From Oscillospiraceae bacterium (lineage in GTDB: Bacteria > Bacillota_A > Clostridia > Oscillospirales > Oscillospiraceae), in NCBI GenBank assembly GCA_017456105.1, contig JAFTKA010000030.1, forward strand, positions 1 to 7,939: a DNA stretch of 7,939 bases. Reading direction: 5' to 3'. The notes below the pieces were generated by a model. The model was not told the origin of the DNA. It searched no databases and saw nothing but the letters and a program-made list of their open reading frames with translations. Position 1 is the stretch's first letter. Every line of letters starts with the position of its first letter. Of the stretch, positions 5,110-7,939 are shown one piece after another. Position numbers and translations under genes: made by a program.

Positions 5110-5975
5110 TTTCGCAGTACCTTAACCAGCTTTTCCACGAATTCCCAGATAGGCGGCTCCAGCCACTTGTCATACAGAATACACATATAAAGTGCCTGAT
5201 GGCGGTTTTCTACCGGCACAAAGCTGACGTTTTCGATCCGTCTTACACAGCTTTCCGGCACAAGGCAAACGCCTGCCCCCGCCGCCACCAGATCCAGTGC
5301 CGCCTGCGCGGTATTGACGGAGCAAACCGTATTCTCCGCCGCCACCGCACCGCTGGCCCACTGGCCGAAGCTGTTCTCCGTCTCTCTGTTAAATACCACC
5401 TGTCGCTCCTGCCGTAACCGGGCAGGGGCGATTTGTTCTTCTGCTGCCAGGGGGTGGTCAGAAGGCAGGGCCACGCAGTAGTTCTGCTGGTACAGCTTGC
5501 GGAAATGGAGGGTTCTATCCCGGTTGGTGGTGTCCACCACCGCCATATCCAGCTTTTCCTGACGCACCAGGTCCATCAGCTCGTCTGCGGAGCTTTCCGT
5601 GATCTGAAAACGGATCCGGTCATTTTCTGCGGCATATTGGGTGATCTCCCTCGCCACCGCACCGTCCAGGGTGCCGGATACCAGTCCCAGCTTGATCACC
5701 ACCGGAGCACTGACCCGGCTTTCCTGCAGGGTCATGGTGGCATTGTTCAGCTTCTGCAGTGCGGCGTCTACCTGCTCCCGGAAGAAGCGGCCCTCCTCGG
5801 TCAGCCGGACATTCCGGCCCACCTTTTCAAAAAGCTTGATACCCCCCAGCTCGTCCTCCAGATGGTGAATGGCACTGCTTAAGGAGGGCTGGGAGATCTC
5901 CAGCCGGGCAGCCGCAAGGGTATAATGCTCCACCTGTGCCAGAACAGAAAAATAACGAAGATAGTTGTAGTTCAT
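5097..5975 (-). CDS. LysR-family transcriptional regulator
   Basis: The 292-residue protein has the N-terminal winged helix-turn-helix of the LysR family: MNYNYLRYFSVLAQVEHYT (1-19), recognition region AAARLEISQPSLSSAIHHLE (21-40), and wing LFEKVGRNVRLTEEG (48-62). A linker helix follows to about 88, then the effector-binding domain from about 90 to the end, starting with VIKLGLVSG. The effector cannot be told from the sequence. GAGGTG lies 5 bases before the ATG. It is divergent from the trigger-factor-like gene and fhs, and a palindromic T-N11-A type site in the shared promoter region makes those genes the likely targets. Its 3' end overlaps tatD tail to tail. The family is certain, the regulon inferred. 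Confidence 0.95.
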   Translation of the reverse strand: MNYNYLRYFSVLAQVEHYTLAAARLEISQPSLSSAIHHLEDELGGIKLFEKVGRNVRLTEEGRFFREQVDAALQKLNNATMTLQESRVSAPVVIKLGLVSGTLDGAVAREITQYAAENDRIRFQITESSADELMDLVRQEKLDMAVVDTTNRDRTLHFRKLYQQNYCVALPSDHPLAAEEQIAPARLRQERQVVFNRETENSFGQWASGAVAAENTVCSVNTAQAALDLVAAGAGVCLVPESCVRRIENVSFVPVENRHQALYMCILYDKWLEPPIWEFVEKLVKVLRNQSL

Positions 5976-5990
5976 ATGGACACCTCGAAA

Positions 5991-6013
5991 ATCTATAGGT
6001 AAAATCTATAGAT
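5991..6013. promoter_or_regulatory. Candidate LysR operator (ATAG-N7-CTAT)
   Basis: ATCTATAG (5991-5998) and CTATAGAT (6006-6013) form an inverted repeat with a 7-base spacer, containing ATAG-N7-CTAT and so the T-N11-A pattern of LysR sites. AAAATCTATAG also occurs twice as a direct repeat, at 5988-5998 and 6001-6011. The centre at 6002 is 64 bases before the predicted plus-strand start at 6066 and covers the predicted lysR start near 6007. A further GATA-N3-TATC (6011-6021) lies toward the target promoter, where LysR activation sites are found. Confidence 0.6.
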
Positions 6014-6043
6014 AAAATATCATAACTATATTGGTTTTTGCAA
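6014..6043 (-). promoter_or_regulatory. Candidate lysR promoter with extended -10
   Basis: On the minus strand, TTGCAA (6043-6038) is followed after 18 bases by TATTTT (6019-6014), preceded by TGA to give an extended -10. The predicted start is near 6007, inside the LysR operator, as expected for autorepression. Each hexamer is only 4 of 6. Confidence 0.4.
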
Positions 6044-6059
6044 GAATTATTTGTATAAT
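6031..6059 (+). promoter_or_regulatory. Candidate distal promoter for the trigger factor-fhs genes
   Basis: TTGGTT (6031-6036), 17 bases, then perfect TATAAT (6054-6059). The predicted start at 6066 places the LysR operator at about -64. The weak -35 fits an activator-dependent promoter. Confidence 0.5.
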
Positions 6060-6069
6060 CCTTCCTGTG

Positions 6070-6131
6070 CCCGGAAAATTTCCGGGTCTTGCAGCGTTTT
6101 TCCCGGTTTTGACCGTTGCGGTTTGGGAAAA
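6070..6131 (+). other. Structured leader between the two candidate promoters
   Basis: CCCGGAAAATTTCCGGG (6070-6086) is a near-perfect inverted repeat with one central base. Downstream, TTTTCCC (6098-6104) can pair with GGGAAAA (6125-6131), enclosing ACCG-TTG-CGGT. Neither is followed directly by a run of T, and no known riboswitch class was recognised. If transcription starts at the distal promoter, this forms a folded 5' leader. Confidence 0.4.
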
Positions 6132-6144
6132 TCTGTGGTATGAT
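6116..6144 (+). promoter_or_regulatory. Candidate proximal promoter with extended -10 for the trigger factor-fhs genes
   Basis: TTGCGG (6116-6121), 17 bases, then TATGAT (6139-6144) preceded by TGG, an extended -10 motif. Start expected near 6151, leaving about 39 bases before the ATG. The extended -10 could compensate for the weak -35, giving constitutive expression independent of the LysR site. Confidence 0.52.
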
Positions 6145-6189
6145 GATTGTTGGGGGATTCCCTCAATAATGATAATAAGGAGAAGCAAA

Positions 6190-7134
6190 ATGAGCTTTAC
6201 ATATAAGGGCCTGAAGGCCGAGCTGCAAAAGCACATCGTAACCGACGAGGAGATCGACCGCAATATGCAGCGGCTGCTGGAGCAGAATCCCCGGATCGCG
6301 GAGATCACTGACCGGCCCACCGAAAACGGCGACGAAGTGATTTTAGACTACGCAGGCTTCTGCGACGGCGAGCAGTTCGCCGGCGGTACTGCCGAGAATC
6401 AGACTTTGGTGCTGGGCAGCGGTATGTTTATCCCCGGCTTTGAAGAGCAGCTATTAGACAAGGTCCCCGGCGAGGAGGTTACCGTGAAGGTTACCTTCCC
6501 CAAAGAGTACCACGCTGACAATCTTGCCGGCAAGGAAGCAGAATTCAAGTGCAAGCTGAAGGCCATTCGGGTGAAGACCCCCTATGAGCTGGACGATACC
6601 TTTGCCAAGGAAGTGGGTCAGTGCGAGACCTTTGCCGAGATGCACAAGAAGATGGGCGAAAGCCTGCAGGCTTACTCCGATGACCGGGGCGAGATGGACC
6701 TGCAGGACCGGCTCTTACAGCAGGCTGCGGCCACCTTGGAGCTGAACATCACCGACAAGATGCTGCAGGAAGCCATGGACGAGCAGATGCGTAATCTGGA
6801 AGCCCAGCTGGCCCAGCAGGGTCTGTCCATTGATATGTACTGCCAGTTCCTGAGCACCACCCGGGAGGCTCTCCGGGAGGAGTTTAAGGCCACTGCCGAA
6901 AACGCCATTCGCAGCCGGGCTGCCATCGACGAGATCGTAATGATCGAGGGTCTGACCGCTGAGGAAGAGGATATTGAGCAGGCACTGGAAATCATCTGTC
7001 GCCACAACGGCATCACCATTGACCAGCTGAAGGAGCAATTTGACGCCGGTCTTCAGCAGGCCGTTATCAACAGCGTTCTCACCGGCAAGGTCATGCGGCT
7101 GATCCGGGATTCGGCTGAAATTACTATTGTATAA
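6190..7134 (+). CDS. tig: Trigger factor-like chaperone lacking the ribosome-binding domain
   Basis: The 314-residue protein aligns with trigger factor from about residue 115 of the Escherichia coli protein onward. Residues 1-45 (YKGLKAELQKHIVTDEEIDR) match the linker before the PPIase domain. Residues 46-127 form the FKBP-type PPIase domain: GDEVILDYAGFCDGEQFAGG (47-66), LGSGMFIPGFEEQL (75-88), VTFPKEYHADNLAGK (101-115). The rest to 314 is the helical C-terminal chaperone domain. Standard trigger factors are about 430 residues and begin with a domain carrying a G-F-R-x-G-K-x-P ribosome-docking loop, which is absent. AAGGAG seven bases before the ATG sets the start, and the upstream 5' region is promoter DNA, so the domain has not been split off nearby. 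It may act as a free cytosolic chaperone or prolyl isomerase. A second, full-length tig elsewhere is likely but not visible. Confidence 0.88.
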   Translation: MSFTYKGLKAELQKHIVTDEEIDRNMQRLLEQNPRIAEITDRPTENGDEVILDYAGFCDGEQFAGGTAENQTLVLGSGMFIPGFEEQLLDKVPGEEVTVKVTFPKEYHADNLAGKEAEFKCKLKAIRVKTPYELDDTFAKEVGQCETFAEMHKKMGESLQAYSDDRGEMDLQDRLLQQAAATLELNITDKMLQEAMDEQMRNLEAQLAQQGLSIDMYCQFLSTTREALREEFKATAENAIRSRAAIDEIVMIEGLTAEEEDIEQALEIICRHNGITIDQLKEQFDAGLQQAVINSVLTGKVMRLIRDSAEITIV

Positions 7135-7136
7135 AA

Positions 7137-7151
7137 GTGTCGGAACGACAC
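7137..7151 (+). other. Small intergenic hairpin between the trigger-factor-like gene and fhs
   Basis: GTGTCG-GAA-CGACAC gives a 6-bp stem two bases after the stop codon. The following bases are CTAAAATAAGG, so it is not an intrinsic terminator. It may only protect or partition the transcript. Confidence 0.45.
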
Positions 7152-7173
7152 CTAAAATAAGGAGGAACATACT

Positions 7174-7939
7174 ATGGCAATCGTTTTTGACGAAAATGGC
7201 AAGTACGTAGACGAGAAGGGCATCGTAAAGCTGGACCCTTCCAAGTTCGCTGACTGGCAGATCGCAGAAGAGGCAGAAAAGACTCTGCCCTCCGTCGACT
7301 TCTTCCGTCAGAAGCTGGGCCTGCTGGAGGACGAGATCATTCCTTACGGCAAGACCCCCAAGATCGACTTCATCAAGGTTATGAACCGTCTGAAGGACAA
7401 GCCCGATGGCAAGTTCATCGAGGTTACCGCTGTTACCCCCACCCCCTTCGGCGAGGGTAAGTCCACTGTTTCCCTGGGCCTGATCGAGGGTCTGGGCTAC
7501 ATCGGCAAGAACGCAGGCGGTGCTCTGCGTCAGCCCTCCGGTGGCCCCACCATGAACGTTAAGGGTACCGCTGCCGGCGGCGGCAACGCTCTGCTGATGC
7601 CCATGACCGAGTTCTCTCTGGGTCTGACCGGCGACATCAACGACATTATGAACGCTCACAACCTGGCTATGGTTGCTCTGACCGCCCGTATGCAGCACGA
7701 GCGTAACAACACCGACGAGTGGCTGGCTGCCAAGGGCCTGAAGCGTCTGGACATCGACCCCAAGCGTGTGGAGATGGGCTGGATCATCGACTTCTGTGCT
7801 CAGTCCCTGCGTAATATCATCATCGGTATTGGCGGCCGTCTGGACGGCTTCATGATGGAGTCCAAGTTCGGTATCGCTGTTGGTTCTGAGCTGATGGCTA
7901 TCCTGGCTGTTGCCAAGGATCTGAAGGATCTGCGTGAGC
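7174..7939 (+). CDS. fhs: Formate-tetrahydrofolate ligase (partial, C-terminus outside window)
   Basis: The first 255 codons are visible of a protein usually about 560-590 residues long. The enzyme makes 10-formyltetrahydrofolate from formate, ATP and tetrahydrofolate, for purine synthesis or the methyl branch of the Wood-Ljungdahl pathway. The ATP loop is [15 protein letters not shown] (84-98). It is followed by [20 protein letters not shown] (118-137), [14 protein letters not shown] (145-158) and [11 protein letters not shown] (211-221). In the common acetogen form, as I remember it, the second motif reads R-E-P-S-L-G-P-x-F-G-I-K-G-G-A-A-G-G-G, and the N-terminus is roughly 20 residues shorter, so this is a divergent, longer subtype. 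AAGGAGG stands before the ATG, 39 bases after the upstream gene, with no clear own promoter. Arginine is almost only CGT, and GCG alanine is absent, unlike neighbouring genes: a mark of high expression. Confidence 0.94.
   Translation, partial: MAIVFDENGKYVDEKGIVKLDPSKFADWQIAEEAEKTLPSVDFFRQKLGLLEDEIIPYGKTPKIDFIKVMNRLKDKPDGKFIEVTAVTPTPFGEGKSTVSLGLIEGLGYIGKNAGGALRQPSGGPTMNVKGTAAGGGNALLMPMTEFSLGLTGDINDIMNAHNLAMVALTARMQHERNNTDEWLAAKGLKRLDIDPKRVEMGWIIDFCAQSLRNIIIGIGGRLDGFMMESKFGIAVGSELMAILAVAKDLKDLRE

Noticed and set aside
6031..6189. N-terminal extension of the trigger-factor protein that might replace the missing domain
   Set aside because: The 53 extra codons are hydrophobic and cover both candidate promoters; they carry no ribosome-docking motif and lack a Shine-Dalgarno.
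6060..6189. Riboswitch or T-box in the leader of the trigger-factor gene
   Set aside because: Inverted repeats are present, but no conserved T-box, SAM, THF, TPP or purine-type core was recognised.
7130..7135. TATAAA as a promoter -10 for fhs
   Set aside because: No acceptable -35 is present 16-18 bases upstream, and the site overlaps the trigger-factor stop codon.
7137..7151. Terminator between the trigger-factor gene and fhs
   Set aside because: The stem is only 6 bp and is followed by CTAAAATAAGG with no T-run, so co-transcription is more likely.
6715..7698. Long open frame on the minus strand (327 codons) opposite the trigger-factor gene and fhs
   Set aside because: It is antisense to two clear genes, has a low-complexity Gly/Gln/Val/Leu/His composition, no recognisable motif and no credible Shine-Dalgarno. 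Strong codon bias in fhs keeps the opposite frame open.
1..7939. CRISPR array, insertion sequence or prophage
   Set aside because: No regularly spaced repeats, transposase, integrase or phage-type genes were seen; gene content is chromosomal core.

Overview
The window looks like chromosomal DNA from a moderately GC-rich endospore-forming lineage of Clostridia, possibly an Oscillospiraceae-like gut Firmicute. This rests on a yabP-yabQ-divIC-yabR cluster, strong AAGGAGG-type ribosome binding sites, a YmfI-type reductase and several alternative start codons. The taxonomic call is inference from gene content; no 16S or marker gene is present. There is no phage, transposase, CRISPR array, tRNA or rRNA in the window.

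Left half (1-4202, minus strand): one long co-directional run, read from high to low coordinates: yabP, yabQ, a DivIC/FtsL-like septum initiator gene, an S1-domain yabR-like gene, a short-chain reductase of the YmfI type (EF-P 5-aminopentanone reductase), rpiB, prmA, and a membrane-anchored DUF4015-like putative glycoside hydrolase cut by the window edge. Junctions are tight (an ATGA overlap, a 1-base gap, a 13-base gap with the Shine-Dalgarno overlapping a stop). The exception is a 52-base gap holding a perfect 13-bp hairpin between yabR and the reductase gene. A sigma-E-like promoter precedes yabP and a sigma-A-like promoter precedes divIC, so the sporulation genes and the vegetative genes may be expressed separately.

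Divergent gap (4203-4347): this holds the sigma-E-like promoter, oddly spaced TTGACA and TATAAT hexamers, and a 52-bp element in which every base belongs to a perfect palindrome or inverted repeat. It is the most unusual structure in the window.

Right half (4348-7939): tatD (plus) runs into a convergent lysR-type regulator gene with a 13-bp overlap. A 214-base divergent region separates lysR from a trigger-factor-like gene whose product has no ribosome-binding domain, followed 39 bases later by fhs (formate-tetrahydrofolate ligase, cut by the window end). The lysR/trigger-factor gap holds an ATAG-N7-CTAT operator centred about 64 bases upstream of the predicted plus-strand start and lying over the predicted lysR start. 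This is the textbook layout for a LysR protein that activates its neighbour and represses itself. fhs has strongly biased codon use, as expected of a highly expressed gene.

Most of the window is housekeeping and sporulation content. The points that merit attention are the palindromic element, the N-terminally short trigger factor with its possible LysR control, and the promoter architecture of the yabP cluster.
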